Shown piece after piece: positions 8,321-17,695 of a stretch of 64,000 nt of DNA. Made by a program: the position numbers and the translations under genes. Positions within the stretch are counted from its first letter, which is position 1; each line of letters opens with the position of its first letter. The DNA comes from JAKZVK01 sp965261065 (GTDB lineage: Bacteria > Acidobacteriota > Terriglobia > Bryobacterales > UBA6623): assembly GCA_965261065.1 (NCBI GenBank), contig OZ253444.1, positions 3,472,001 through 3,536,000 on the forward strand, in the 5' to 3' direction. The notes below the pieces were generated by a model that ran no database searches, had not been told where the DNA came from, and saw nothing but the letters and a program-made list of their open reading frames with translations.

Positions 8321-9544
8321 ACATCCATGATAGGTATCTGTCAAGGATGGACGCAGTCATCCGAATCCTCCCGTCAGCGGGGGCGTTGTCTTCAGCAGTG
8401 ACGCTTCGCAGCCCGAGCGTTTTTGCGAATCAAGTCGCAAGGTCAACGAGTCACGTGACCAGACATCCATGTGCGCGCATCGGGTCGCCCCACCGTACCG
8501 GCCGGGGGACCGTCGCGGAAGATTCAGTTTGGGTTTTCAGGCCCGCCGGCCTCGAAACAGAGATACGGACGCATCAGAAATTTCCCAGGAAACTCCCAGC
8601 AAACTCCTTCGCGTAGTCCCCAACAGGCGAGGACCGGCGGGCCGCTCGTGACACCGCACAGCGTCGATGAAACTCTTCGTTTCTCCTTTTAACAGAAAAA
8701 AAGCAAATTCTCCTCGTTACGCCTCGGCCGCAACCCGCGGCACGAACGCGCGGCCACTGGTGTCCACGGCCCGCAGATACGCCACCAACTTGCGCGCCAC
8801 GGCCAACGTCGCGCGATTGCGAGACCCGCGCGTCAACTCCCGCTCATGGACGTCGTGCAGTTGCGGGTTCCAGCGCGGCGCGAGTTTCGCCGCCTCGATC
8901 AGCACCCGCTGCAAATGCTTGTTGCGCTGCTTCGACATCCATGATAGGTATCTGTCAAGGATGGACGCAGTCATCCGAATCCTCCCGTCAGCGGGGGCGT
9001 TGTCTTCAGCAGTGACGCTTCGCAGCCCGAGCGTTTTTGCGAATCAAGTCGCAAGGTCAACGAGTCACGTGACCAGACATCTATGTGCGCGCATCGGGTC
9101 GCCCCACCGTACCGGCCGGGGGTCGCGGAAGATTCAGTTTGGGTTTTCAGGCCCGTCGGCCTCGAAACAGAGATACGGACGCATCAGAAATTTCCCAGGA
9201 AACTCCCAGCAAACTCCTTCGCGTAGTCCCCAACAGGCGAGGACCGGCGGGCCGCTCGTGACACCGCACAGCGTCGATGAAACTCTTCGTTTCTCCTTTT
9301 AACAGAAAAAAAGCAAATTCTCCTCGTTACGCCTCGGCCGCAACCCGCGGCACGAACGCGCGGCCACTGGTGTCCACGGCCCGCAGATACGCCACCAACT
9401 TGCGCGCCACGGCCAACGTCGCGCGATTGCGAGACCCGCGCGTCAACTCCCGCTCATGGACGTCGTGCAGTTGCGGGTTCCAGCGCGGCGCGAGTTTCGC
9501 CGCCTCGATCAGCACCCGCTGCAAATGCTTGTTGCGCTGCTTCG
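8321..9544. repeat. Two extra tandem copies of the IS110/IS1111 right end
   Basis: Units 8321-8934 (614 bp) and 8935-9544 (610 bp) are direct repeats of the first ~614 bp of the full element that follows at 9545. Each holds the RE terminus, the subterminal repeat GAATCCTCCCG (8363-8373 in unit 1), the ~390-bp non-coding region downstream of the transposase, and the last 80-odd codons of the transposase (minus strand). The units differ by a few substitutions and a 4-bp deletion near 9122 in unit 2. The junctions share the tetramer GACA with the intact element, where the internal sequence reads TTCGACAGCGG. Confidence 0.9.
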
Positions 9545-11069
9545 ACATCCATGATAGGTATCTGTCAAGGATGGACGCAGTCATCCGAATCCTCCCGTCA
9601 GCGGGGGCGTTGTCTTCAGCAGTGACGCTTCGCAGCCCGAGCGTTTTTGCGAATCAAGTCGCAAGGTCAACGAGTCACGTGACCAGACATCTATGTGCGC
9701 GCATCGGGTCGCCCCACCGTACCGGCCGGGGGACCGTCGCGGAAGATTCAGTTTGGGTTTTCAGGCCCGTCGGCCTCGAAACAGAGATACGGACGCATCA
9801 GAAATTTCCCAGGAAACTCCCAGCAAACTCCTTCGCGTAGTCCCCAACAGGCGAGGACCGGCGGGCCGCTCGTGACACCGCACAGCGTCGATGAAACTCT
9901 TCGTTTCTCCTTTTAACAGAAAAAAAGCAAATTATCCTCGTTACGCCTCGGCCGCAACCCGCGGCACGAACGCGCGGCCACTGGTGTCCACGGCCCGCAG
10001 ATACGCCACCAACTTGCGCGCCACGGCCAACGTCGCGCGATTGCGAGACCCGCGCGTCAACTCCCGCTCATGGACGTCGTGCAGTTGCGGGTTCCAGCGC
10101 GGCGCGAGTTTCGCCGCCTCGATCAGCACCCGCTGCAAATGCTTGTTGCGCTGCTTCGACAGCGGTCCCCGCTGCGTCTTGCCGGCCGACTCGCGCTGTG
10201 CCGAACACAACCCACAGTAACTCACCGCCTGGCCCAGCGAACCGAAGCGCTCGGGCTCGACGGTCTCCAGCGCCCAGGTCAACGCCGTCACCTCCCCCAC
10301 GCCGCGAATCGACTGCAGCAACTCGACGCGTTCCCGCAACAGCGGATGGCGCCGCAATCCGCGCAGTAACTCCTGCTGCAAACGATCGAACATTTCCAGG
10401 CTGCCGCGGGTGATGGCGAGCAGCTCGATCACCGACTCGGGCGTGTCGCTCAGGCTGTCGAGATAGGAGTAGAAATAGTTGCGCCCGTGCAGCCGCCGGG
10501 CATCGTAGGGTTCGCCCACTTCCATCAGTAGCCCGCTGATTTTGTTCTTCATGCGGACGGCTTCGCCCAGCAGCAGATTGCGATAGCGCAGCACGCGCCG
10601 CAACTCGCGCAGGGCAGGCGGCGCCACGTAGCAGCGCGGCAGCAGGTTGCAGCGCAGCAGGTCACTGATCTTGGTGGCGTCGAGACGGTCGTTCTTCTTC
10701 TTGGCGCAGGCGATGGCCTTGAGCATGGCCGGGTGTGCGACTTGCAGTTCCTGGGCGAAGGGCTGGAGGTGATCGTAAATCCAGCCGGTAAACAGGGTGG
10801 CTTCGAGCGCGCCCACCCAAGGGCGCTCGAGGGCTGACGCCCAAGCGGTCAGGGCGGCGCGAGTGGCCGCGACCTGACCGCGCTGGACGATCGTTCCGTC
10901 CCCGGTTTTGATGCAGAAGCTGATGCTTTTCTTATGGACATCGAGTCCGATGTAGTAGGGTTCTGGCATGGAATCCTCCTGGGATTGGCTCTGAGCCGAC
11001 CGCGTGGCCGCTCTCAGCATTTTGCCCCCGGGAGGATTCCTCTTTGCCACTACCTATGCATTGAAACAG
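9545..11069 (-). mobile_element. IS110/IS1111-group element (copy 2), full length
   Basis: A 1525-bp element with the same ends as copy 3. Subterminal inverted repeats GAATCCTCCCG lie about 43 bp inside the right end and about 30 bp inside the left end. Long non-coding sequence (about 395 bp) lies downstream of the transposase, and only about 100 bp upstream. Subterminal repeats and a downstream non-coding region are the IS1111-group layout, in which the guide RNA (seekRNA/bridge RNA) is encoded between the transposase stop and the right end. Confidence 0.88.
9941..10969 (-). CDS. IS110-family transposase (copy 2)
   Basis: A 342-residue protein starting at ATG 10969 behind AGGAGGATTCC. The N-terminal DEDD_Tnp_IS110 domain shows YIGLDVHKKSISF and KKKNDRLDATKISDLLR. 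The C-terminal transposase_20 domain shows LLQSIRGVGEVTALTWALE, FGSLGQAVSYCGLCSAQRESAGKTQRG and SKQRNKHLQRVLIEAA. The Ser of YCGLCSAQRES is near the expected catalytic serine. Such enzymes act with a guide RNA that pairs with donor and target. The protein looks intact and differs from copy 3 by only one or two residues, implying recent spread. Confidence 0.93.
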   Translation of the reverse strand: MPEPYYIGLDVHKKSISFCIKTGDGTIVQRGQVAATRAALTAWASALERPWVGALEATLFTGWIYDHLQPFAQELQVAHPAMLKAIACAKKKNDRLDATKISDLLRCNLLPRCYVAPPALRELRRVLRYRNLLLGEAVRMKNKISGLLMEVGEPYDARRLHGRNYFYSYLDSLSDTPESVIELLAITRGSLEMFDRLQQELLRGLRRHPLLRERVELLQSIRGVGEVTALTWALETVEPERFGSLGQAVSYCGLCSAQRESAGKTQRGPLSKQRNKHLQRVLIEAAKLAPRWNPQLHDVHERELTRGSRNRATLAVARKLVAYLRAVDTSGRAFVPRVAAEA

Positions 11070-11977
11070 GGGTGCCGAAAAAAGCAGCGATGAGTCTCAG
11101 GCTAGCGGCATCAGCAATAGAATCTACCAAGCCTCGTCCGTACCATCGCTGACCTAGATTTTAGCTTGGGCGAGTCGCAACTGCCTCCGCGGGCATCCCT
11201 ATGAGGCGACGGTCTCGCTGAAAGCTACCGGCCACTCCGACAATAAGAAGCAACCCCGACGCGATGGCCGCGACCACCGCCCAGCCCATCAGGGTTTCGA
11301 TCCCAACCGATTCTTTCCATCGACCTGCCAGCAAGATCCCGGCTCCGCCCGACCAGCCGCCCACCATGTTCAAGAAGCCTCCCCCAAAGCCGTAGTTCCG
11401 CTCCGCGATCACGTCATAACAGGCAGGGAAGAAGTTTGCCATGAGCACACCGGACAGAAAGCCGAACGCGGCCGATGCCAGCTTGAGATCATCCAGCGAA
11501 TCAACCGCCAGTGTCAGGTAGGCAAACGGAGTTGACACGATGAGGCCGATCCCCACGAGATAGAAACGCGCCGCCGCCACGCGCCGGACCAGCCGATCCG
11601 CCAGCCAGCCACCGGTCACGACCCCCAGCCCGTAACTCACCTGCAGATAGAGCGTTGCAGCCAACCCGCTCTCCGCCATCGAAACGCGATACTTCTCATA
11701 GATAAACGTGGGGAGCCAACCGTAGATCATCCAAAGGACGAGGCAGAAGGCAAAGAAGGCCACCATAAGGGCCCAGTAGGAGTAACTTCGAAAGACATCG
11801 GCCGGAGAAGCTTTGACCGCATCTTGTTGCGTCTCGATCCTCGGAAGCTTGCGGAGGTAGGCTCACAGCCCGGGCGCGTAGAGGAGACCGGCAGCGGCCA
11901 GGACAATGAACCCCAGGCGCCAGCCAAAGTTGTCGGCCATCCAGCCGCCATACCAACCCCCTAGAACAATCCCGAAT

Positions 11978-13008
11978 GCTGGGTATCCACTTGACTCAGG
12001 TGACCCCAAGATGTAGTGTAGGGCTTGGTGGAGGATTACCCGCGCGACCAACTCGAATTCGAGTCTCACTTTGCGAGCGAGGAGGCTTGCCGCGACTATC
12101 TGTTCGCCTTGCGCTGGCCAGAGGGTTTCCGCTGTCCAAGGTGTGGGCATGAGCGCGCTTGGCCGGTGCGCAAAGTGTGGTTCGAATGCGCTCGCTGCGG
12201 GCGGCAAACCTCCGTCACCGCCGGCACGATCTTTCAAGACACACGCAAGCCGCTGCGGCTGTGGTTCCGGGCGATGTGGACCATCACCACGCAGAAGAAT
12301 GGGGCCAGCGCCCTGGGTCTACAGCGCGTTCTGGGACTGGGCAGTTACCAAACCGCCTGGCCTTGGATGCACAAGCTGAGGCGAGCGATGGTGCGCCCGG
12401 GGCGGGAGCGATTGACGGGCCTCGTCGAGGTCGATGAGACCTACTGGGGCGCTGAAGAAGAAGGGGTAATCGGCCGGCAGACCGAGCGTAAAGCGTTGAT
12501 TGCAGTCGCCGCGGAAGAGAGAGGCGCCGGGCTGGGGCGCATCCGCATGCAGCGCGTTCAGAACGCCTCGGCGGCCAGTTTGATGCCCTTCGTCGAGGAG
12601 TCGGTCGAGCCGGGCAGCGTGGTTGTTACCGACAACTGGTCGGGCTACGATCCGCTCAAGAAGAAGGACTACCAGCGTCGTATCATCTCGATTAACAACC
12701 GCCGCGAGCAGGCCTCGCAGCTACTGCCGAGGGTGCACTTGGCGATCTCGCTACTCAAGCGCTGGATGCTGGGCACGCATCAGGGGGCGGTCAGCCACGA
12801 GCATCTGGACTACTATCTCGACGAGTTCGTGTTCCGCTTCAATCGGCGCAGATCACGCAGTCGGGGCAAGCTCTTCTACCGCCTTGTGCAGCAGGCCATG
12901 GCGGTGGAGCCGACGCCGTACCGCTCGATCGTCGCCGATTGGGACGCTAAGACGCTGTGAGCCCAACTACAAGACGTTGGGGTCACCTGAGTCAAGTGGA
13001 TACCCGGC
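11978..13008 (+). mobile_element. IS1595-family element, copy A
   Basis: A 1031-bp element whose ends are long near-perfect inverted repeats (about 30 bp, 11978-12010 and 12976-13008; outermost GCYGGGTATCCACTTGAC). It is flanked by the 8-bp duplication TCCCGAAT (11970-11977 and 13009-13016), as expected for IS1595. It is almost identical to copy B at 33953-34983; only about five base differences were noticed, so transposition was recent. Confidence 0.92.
12028..12960 (+). CDS. IS1595-family (ISXO2-like) transposase, copy A
   Basis: A 310-residue protein with GTG start 12028. It has an N-terminal Zn ribbon (FRCPRCGHERAWPVRKVWFECARCGRQTSVTAGT, four CxxC cysteines) followed by an ISXO2-like DDE/N domain: LVEVDETYWG (first Asp), VVTDNWSGYDPL (second Asp), VHLAISLLKRWMLGTHQGAVSHEHLDYYLDEFVFRFNRR (the H…N region). 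It appears complete, so it could mobilise both copies in the window. Confidence 0.93.
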   Translation: MEDYPRDQLEFESHFASEEACRDYLFALRWPEGFRCPRCGHERAWPVRKVWFECARCGRQTSVTAGTIFQDTRKPLRLWFRAMWTITTQKNGASALGLQRVLGLGSYQTAWPWMHKLRRAMVRPGRERLTGLVEVDETYWGAEEEGVIGRQTERKALIAVAAEERGAGLGRIRMQRVQNASAASLMPFVEESVEPGSVVVTDNWSGYDPLKKKDYQRRIISINNRREQASQLLPRVHLAISLLKRWMLGTHQGAVSHEHLDYYLDEFVFRFNRRRSRSRGKLFYRLVQQAMAVEPTPYRSIVADWDAKTL

Positions 13009-13495
13009 TCCCGAATAACTGTCGGTCCCGTGAAGCGAGAAGGCTTTCGAACGGTTGGCCACCGGATGGATCGCGACAATCAGCGCGTACGCGGCCGGTA
13101 CATACAATGCCGCGGTGATCCCGACCGCGACGCGCGAGAACAAGAACATGCCGACAGAACCACTGAGGCCGCTCGCCAGGGTGGCTACGCTGAACAGGAC
13201 CAGACTCACAACGACAAGATGCTCTCTGCGGATGACGTCCGCGAGGCGTCCGACTAGGGGTTGGCAAAGCGCGTATGACCAAAGGAAGAGAGACCCAATC
13301 AGGCCGAGTTGCGCGCTGGTGAATCCCAAGTCCGCTTCGAGCGCCGGGAAGATGGGAAAGACGACGCTTCGATCGGTGTAGTTGATCAGGAAAGCGATCC
13401 AGAGCAGGCCGACAGTAACCCATGCATAGCTAGGGGCTTTAGGAGTGTTAGAGACTGCCTCTGATGAATGCGGGATCATGTCTTGTCTGGCTGGA

Positions 13496-14386
13496 CTACC
13501 GAATCGGCTCGGCCGCAATCGCGCCCAGCGGAACGTCCATCAAATCCTCGCCGAAGATGATGTTGCCGTCGAAGATCTCCGCCGCTTCGTGAAGCACACG
13601 CTCCCGGATGCCCGGCTGCTCCAACTGCTCGGTGATATGCACGAGAACAAGCGTCTTCACCTCGGCGTCGCAAGCAGTCCGGGCGGCGTCCAGATGGCCC
13701 GAGCACGAACTGATCAGCCGCGGGTCCGTCACGACCCCGTTACGCATGTGGCACATGTGGAGCAGGACCTCAGCGTCCGCGGCCAGTTGAACAAGACCAT
13801 CGGAGGGCGCCGTGTCGCCGCTGAAGACGATCGAGGTCTCGGGCGTGTTCAACCGATACGCCAAGCAGTTCAGATGCGGCTGAACGTGCTCGACCTCAGT
13901 TACTTCGACGTGGAACCCCTCGCGTTCAACAAACGACTCATCGTCCACCTCAGTGACCTTCGGCTGCGGACGCTTTCTCGGTAGAACGCCGCCACGCGAT
14001 TCAAACATTGCATGGCTGCACGGGTGCAGGGTCCGCGCCGCGAGATCCGGCCCGAACACGCCATCTTCCCCGAACAGCAGATCCGTCATCCGCGCCGTCG
14101 GTGGCGGCCCCACCACATCCAACTCGGGAATCTTCCCGTTGCCCTGGTCCCAGCGGTTGAGCACCAGGTAGCCGTAGTCGACGCAGTGGTCGTAGTGTAG
14201 GTGCGTGAGGAAGAGCCGCGTGATCTCCGTCGGAGAGACCCCTTTGCGCAACAGCCGCCGCACGGATCCGGGCCCACAATCAAACAGCAAGGCTTCGTTG
14301 CCGAAACGCACCAGGTAGCTGGACCCAGCCCGGTGCGTGAGTGGCGCGGGAGTCCCCGTACCCAACAGAGTGAGAGAAATCGACAT
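13496..14386 (-). CDS. Metallo-beta-lactamase-fold hydrolase, RNase Z-like
   Basis: A 296-residue cytosolic protein without signal peptide. LLGTGTPAPLTHRAGSSYLVRFG begins the fold; THLHYDHCVDYGY is the HxHxDH metal motif, SHAMF and VFSGDTAPSDGLVQLAADAEVLLHMCHM supply the distal His/Asp ligands, and LVHITEQ a last His. The layout resembles RNase Z and arylsulfatase-like members, but the substrate cannot be told from sequence. The broken MFS transporter gene began 16 bp downstream, so hydrolase and transporter may once have served one pathway. Confidence 0.82.
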   Translation of the reverse strand: MSISLTLLGTGTPAPLTHRAGSSYLVRFGNEALLFDCGPGSVRRLLRKGVSPTEITRLFLTHLHYDHCVDYGYLVLNRWDQGNGKIPELDVVGPPPTARMTDLLFGEDGVFGPDLAARTLHPCSHAMFESRGGVLPRKRPQPKVTEVDDESFVEREGFHVEVTEVEHVQPHLNCLAYRLNTPETSIVFSGDTAPSDGLVQLAADAEVLLHMCHMRNGVVTDPRLISSCSGHLDAARTACDAEVKTLVLVHITEQLEQPGIRERVLHEAAEIFDGNIIFGEDLMDVPLGAIAAEPIR

Positions 14387-14665
14387 GGCTGGATGTTAGT
14401 GTATCCGTACCATTGCTCGTCCACCACCGACCCAAATCCGTAGGCAACGATTCTGTCGAATCGCTTGGCGCCCAAGCCCGCGGCGATCTCGCCATCGAAG
14501 CTTCCGAGCCACGGACGGAAGTCCGTGGTTGCCGCTCATTGCAACGGACCAACCCACGGGTCCGAGCCAGGGCGAAGTTCTCACACCAACGGCACATTGA
14601 GCCGCCCGAACCCATTCTGCTACTCTCGTTTTACCTTTTTCTGGACGTCGATCGGGGGAACTGCA
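14387..14665. other. Intergenic region with a covarying hairpin
   Basis: About 280 bp between divergently transcribed hydrolase genes, with no coding sequence that I trust. It should contain both promoters. It also contains CCACGGAC-GGAA-GTCCGTGG at 14509-14528, a perfect 8-bp stem with a GGAA loop that recurs in altered form at 20292. Confidence 0.5.
14509..14528. repeat. Hairpin repeat, family A (copy 1)
   Basis: The stem is 8 bp with loop GGAA, preceded by TTCCGAG. Compared with the copy at 20292, the third base pair is A-T here and G-C there, a compensatory change. Dispersed REP-like element; function unknown. Confidence 0.55.
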
Positions 14666-15580
14666 ATGAACAACAGAATGATTCGGAGCGGGTTGAGCTT
14701 CGTGGCTCTCGTCGTCCTAATGAGTGGGAGCCTCCGGGCTCACAGCGAGGGGTCGAGTGGCGTTGAGAACTTTGCGGCGCTCGTGGGCAGCCAATACCGT
14801 ATTCACGCCAACATCACCTACAAGGTCGCCAACGGCTACGAGGCCAAGTTAGATGTGTACGAGCCCCGCGACACCGACGAACCTCGCGCGACGGTGATCT
14901 ACATCCACGGCGGCGGTTGGACCGGTGGTACCAAAGAGGCCGTCGCCCTGCGGCTGCTGCCCTATCTCCAGATGGGCCTGGCGGTGGTCAACGTCGAGTA
15001 CCGGTTGGCCCGCGTCTCGTTGGCCCCTGCCGCGGTCGAAGACTGCCGCTGCGCTTTGCGCTGGGTGATCCGCAATGCCGACCAATACAAGTTCGATACG
15101 TCGAAGCTCGCGGTCACCGGTGGATCGGCCGGCGGTCATCTGTCGCTAATGACCGGCATCCTCGACCCGGCCTCGGGACTCGACGATTCGTGCCCAGGTG
15201 ACGAGCAACTCAAGGTCGCGGCTGTGGTCAACTATTACGGCATCACCGACGTCGTGGACATCCTCGACGGCCCCCACCAGCAGCGTTACGCCGTCACCTG
15301 GCTGGGTGGCATGCCGAACCGCGAGGCAGTGGCGCGCCGTGCGTCCCCGCTGACCTACGTGCGCCCGGGGCTGCCGCCGATCCTCACCATCCACGGCGAC
15401 GCGGACACCGTCGTGCCCTACGTCCACGCCACGCGGATGCATAAGGCTCTCGATAAGAAAAACGTGCCGAACGAGTTACTGACGATCCCGGGCGGTAAGC
15501 ACGGCGGTTTCAACAGCGAAGAGACGCTCAAGATCGACCACACGATCCGCGCCTTTCTCAAGAAGCACGGCATTCTCTAA
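14666..15580 (+). CDS. Exported alpha/beta hydrolase (esterase/lipase family)
   Basis: A 304-residue protein starting at ATG 14666 with GGGGGAA upstream. A signal peptide (GLSFVALVVLMSGSLRAHS) directs it out of the cytoplasm. The core has the HSL/carboxylesterase motifs IYIHGGGWTGG (oxyanion HGGG) and VTGGSAGGH (nucleophile Ser in GxSAGG), Asp in HGDADTVVPY, and His in GGKHGGF, so the triad is complete. The family hydrolyses esters or short peptidic/sugar acyl bonds; substrate unknown. The SelA-like gene follows 19 bp downstream, suggesting one transcript. Confidence 0.88.
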   Translation: MNNRMIRSGLSFVALVVLMSGSLRAHSEGSSGVENFAALVGSQYRIHANITYKVANGYEAKLDVYEPRDTDEPRATVIYIHGGGWTGGTKEAVALRLLPYLQMGLAVVNVEYRLARVSLAPAAVEDCRCALRWVIRNADQYKFDTSKLAVTGGSAGGHLSLMTGILDPASGLDDSCPGDEQLKVAAVVNYYGITDVVDILDGPHQQRYAVTWLGGMPNREAVARRASPLTYVRPGLPPILTIHGDADTVVPYVHATRMHKALDKKNVPNELLTIPGGKHGGFNSEETLKIDHTIRAFLKKHGIL

Positions 15581-15599
15581 CCACCTCTGGAGGTGAACA

Positions 15600-17192
15600 A
15601 TGAAGCGCGCCAAAAGTGATTCGACAACCCTGTCCCGCCGGGACGTTTTCCAAGCCGGCACCTTCATAGCCGCCTCGAGTTTCCTAGGCTCGACCGCCTC
15701 GGCGGCGGCTCGGCTGCCGACGCGCGGCAAGGGGCCGAACGTCTATGAACGCATTGGCGTCAACCCCTTCATCAACTGCACCTCGACGCGCACGATGAAC
15801 GGAGGCTCGGCAGCCCTGCCCGAAGTGGCTGAGGCCGTCTACGAGGCCTCCTTCTACCACGTGAACATGCAGGAGTTGCTGCGCAAGGCCTGCCCGCGCG
15901 TCGCCGAGCTGCTCGAAGTCCCCGGGGCCATGATCAGTTCCGGCGCCGCCGGCGCACTCACGATCGGCACCCTCGCCTGCATGGCGGGCGGTGACATCGA
16001 GACGCTCCAACAGTTGCCCAACACCGAGGGCATCCAAGACGAAGTGGTCACGCCGCGCTGGTCGCGCTCCATCTACGATCACGCCATACGCATGACCGGC
16101 GCCAAGATGGTCAACATCGAGATGCCCGAAGACCTCGAAAGGGCCTTCGGACCGCAGACCTTCATGGCCTTCGCCGGCCGGCAGATCCAAGACTCCAAGA
16201 GCAAGATTCCGCTCGAAGCCTTCGTCGAGGCTGCCCACGACCACGGCGTGCCTGTGATGATCGACGCGGCGGCGGAGCTGCCTCTGATCCCCGACCCATT
16301 CCTCTCACGCGGGGCCGACTTGGTGGTCTACAGCGGCGGCAAGAGCCTCAAGGGACCCCAGACCGCCGGCTTGCTGCTCGGCCGCAAAGACCTCACCGAC
16401 GCCGCCTACGTCGCCAGTGCGCCCCATCACACCTACGCGCGCCCGATCAAGGTCAGCAAGGAGGAGATCGTGGGCCTGGTGGCGGCCGTCGAAGCGCTGG
16501 TGACGACGCGCGACGTGCAGGCCGAGTACGCCGAGTTCAAGCGCTGGTTCAAGCACATCATCGGACGAGTTACGGCTGTCCCGGGCGTTGAGGCGGCGAT
16601 CATCGACTCACCTCGGCCGGGCTACTATCCGACGATGAGTGTCGAGTGGGACCAGCAGAAGATCGGCCTCGTCGCGCGTGAAGTTGGCGAGCAGTTGCTC
16701 CATGGCGAGCCCCGCATCATGACCCACGCCTTCCCGAAAGAGCTCGACCCAACCAGCGCCGAGGGCAACAACTTCGTCATCCGTCCCATGGCCATGTATC
16801 CCGGCGACTACAAGGTCGTCGCCGAGCGTTTGTACGAGGTCTTCAAGAGCGCGCCCGGCCCCAAGCCCGAACCGACGCTTCGGCCCCCCGCCGGCAGTCT
16901 CGACGGGCACTGGGAAGTCGACATCACCTTCATCGCCAAGCGGGCCCGCCACACCCTGTACCTGCAAGTGAAGGGCAATGAGATCCATGGACTTCATCGC
17001 GGCCGCATCACCCAAGGTAAGGTCAAGGGCGAGATCGACGGCGATCAGGTCTACTTCGAGAGCCGCGGCAAGTACGAAGCGGCCAACATGCGCTACTTCT
17101 TCAAGGGCAAGCTGCGCGGCGACGAGATGGGCGGCGAGTTAGGCCTGGGAGAGTACGGCAAGGCCACCTGGCAGGCCAAGCGGCTCGGCTGA
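15600..17192 (+). CDS. Exported SelA-like PLP-dependent protein with C-terminal beta domain
   Basis: A 530-residue protein with a twin-arginine-type leader (SRRDVFQAGTFIAASSFLGSTASAAA). Residues ~45-420 are like the SelA/D-glucosaminate-6-P ammonia-lyase group of fold-type I PLP enzymes: YERIGVNPFINC, MISSGAAGALTIGTLA, VMIDAAAELP (PLP Asp), and YSGGKSLKGPQTAGLLLGRK with the Schiff-base lysine. A separate ~100-residue domain (LDGHWEVDITFIAKRARHTLYLQVKGNEIHG…) follows, like a periplasmic beta-sandwich. Export through Tat would fit a cofactor loaded in the cytosol. A true selenocysteine synthase role is unlikely. Operon partner is the hydrolase upstream. Confidence 0.8.
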   Translation: MKRAKSDSTTLSRRDVFQAGTFIAASSFLGSTASAAARLPTRGKGPNVYERIGVNPFINCTSTRTMNGGSAALPEVAEAVYEASFYHVNMQELLRKACPRVAELLEVPGAMISSGAAGALTIGTLACMAGGDIETLQQLPNTEGIQDEVVTPRWSRSIYDHAIRMTGAKMVNIEMPEDLERAFGPQTFMAFAGRQIQDSKSKIPLEAFVEAAHDHGVPVMIDAAAELPLIPDPFLSRGADLVVYSGGKSLKGPQTAGLLLGRKDLTDAAYVASAPHHTYARPIKVSKEEIVGLVAAVEALVTTRDVQAEYAEFKRWFKHIIGRVTAVPGVEAAIIDSPRPGYYPTMSVEWDQQKIGLVAREVGEQLLHGEPRIMTHAFPKELDPTSAEGNNFVIRPMAMYPGDYKVVAERLYEVFKSAPGPKPEPTLRPPAGSLDGHWEVDITFIAKRARHTLYLQVKGNEIHGLHRGRITQGKVKGEIDGDQVYFESRGKYEAANMRYFFKGKLRGDEMGGELGLGEYGKATWQAKRLG

Positions 17193-17262
17193 CATTTCAC
17201 GACGCCACCCATTGCAATTCGGCCTGCAAGGGCATAGGCCCCGTTGCGGCTGCCATAACCCA

Positions 17263-17634
17263 ATGCCCAGCCCACAAATCAAGCGCGTCCCACAGATCAA
17301 GCGTGTGTACGACCCGCCCGCATCCGGTGACGGTTTTCGCATCCTGATCGACGCATTGTGGCCTCGAGGCCTGCGCAAAGACCAGGCCAAGGTCGACCTG
17401 TGGCTTAAGGCAATCGCCCCCAGCGGAGAACTGCGAAAGTGGTTCTCCCACGATCCGGCACGCTGGGAGGAGTTCCGCCGCCGCTATGTCGCCGAGCTGG
17501 ACCACAACGCCGAGGTCGTGGCCGAGTTGCGCACCCACATCGCCGGCGGGACGGTCACGCTGCTCTACGCCGCGAAGGAGACGCGCTACAACAACGCCGT
17601 CTGCCTGGCGGAGTATCTAGAGCAGACGTCGTGA
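17263..17634 (+). CDS. DUF488 domain protein
   Basis: A 123-residue protein from ATG 17263. The body KRVYDPPASGDGFRILIDALWPRGLRKDQAKVDLWLKAIAPSGELRKWFSHDPARWEEFRRRYVAEL, ending TLLYAAKETRYNNAVCLAEYL, matches the YeaO-like DUF488 family closely (LVDRLWPRG…, LR.WF.HDP..W.EF, LLY.A.D…NNA). Function of the family is unknown. The repeated PQIKRVPQIKRVYDP near the start is a small internal duplication, so translation may begin at either unit. Confidence 0.85.
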   Translation: MPSPQIKRVPQIKRVYDPPASGDGFRILIDALWPRGLRKDQAKVDLWLKAIAPSGELRKWFSHDPARWEEFRRRYVAELDHNAEVVAELRTHIAGGTVTLLYAAKETRYNNAVCLAEYLEQTS

Positions 17635-17695
17635 CCTCGTTACGCTCAAACGTGTAATCTTTTCCCTACTATGTCAATGTAACGCGGATCTCGCA

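Larger units (their letters stand above)
11161..13479 (-). pseudogene. Major facilitator superfamily transporter, broken by IS1595, a TGA and a frame change
   Basis: N-terminal half from ATG 13479: WVTVGLLWIAFLINYTDRSVVFPIFPALEADLG, then the MFS A-motif region LVGRLADVIRREH, to HGTDSYSG where the IS1595 enters. The distal half resumes GIVLGGWYGGWMADNFGWRLGFIVLAAAGLLYAPGL, meets TGA at 11863-11865, and continues in frame (AYLRKLPRIE…) into six more membrane helices, ending at 11161. Removing the IS and one copy of its 8-bp duplication leaves the halves one base out of frame, so a small deletion is likely too. The gene started 16 bp downstream of the metallo-hydrolase gene, probably as its operon partner. 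Confidence 0.82.

Noticed and set aside
8321..9544. CRISPR-like array
   Set aside because: Repeat units are over 600 bp, directly adjacent and contain IS110 sequence; no short repeat-spacer pattern exists here or elsewhere in the window.
8347..10220. Several repeated plus-strand ORFs (e.g. MDAVIRILPSAGALSS…)
   Set aside because: They are antisense or non-coding parts of the tandem IS110 right ends, not genes.
11061..11160. A target duplication for IS110 copy 2
   Set aside because: Flanks share only G-rich bases; elements of this group normally make none.
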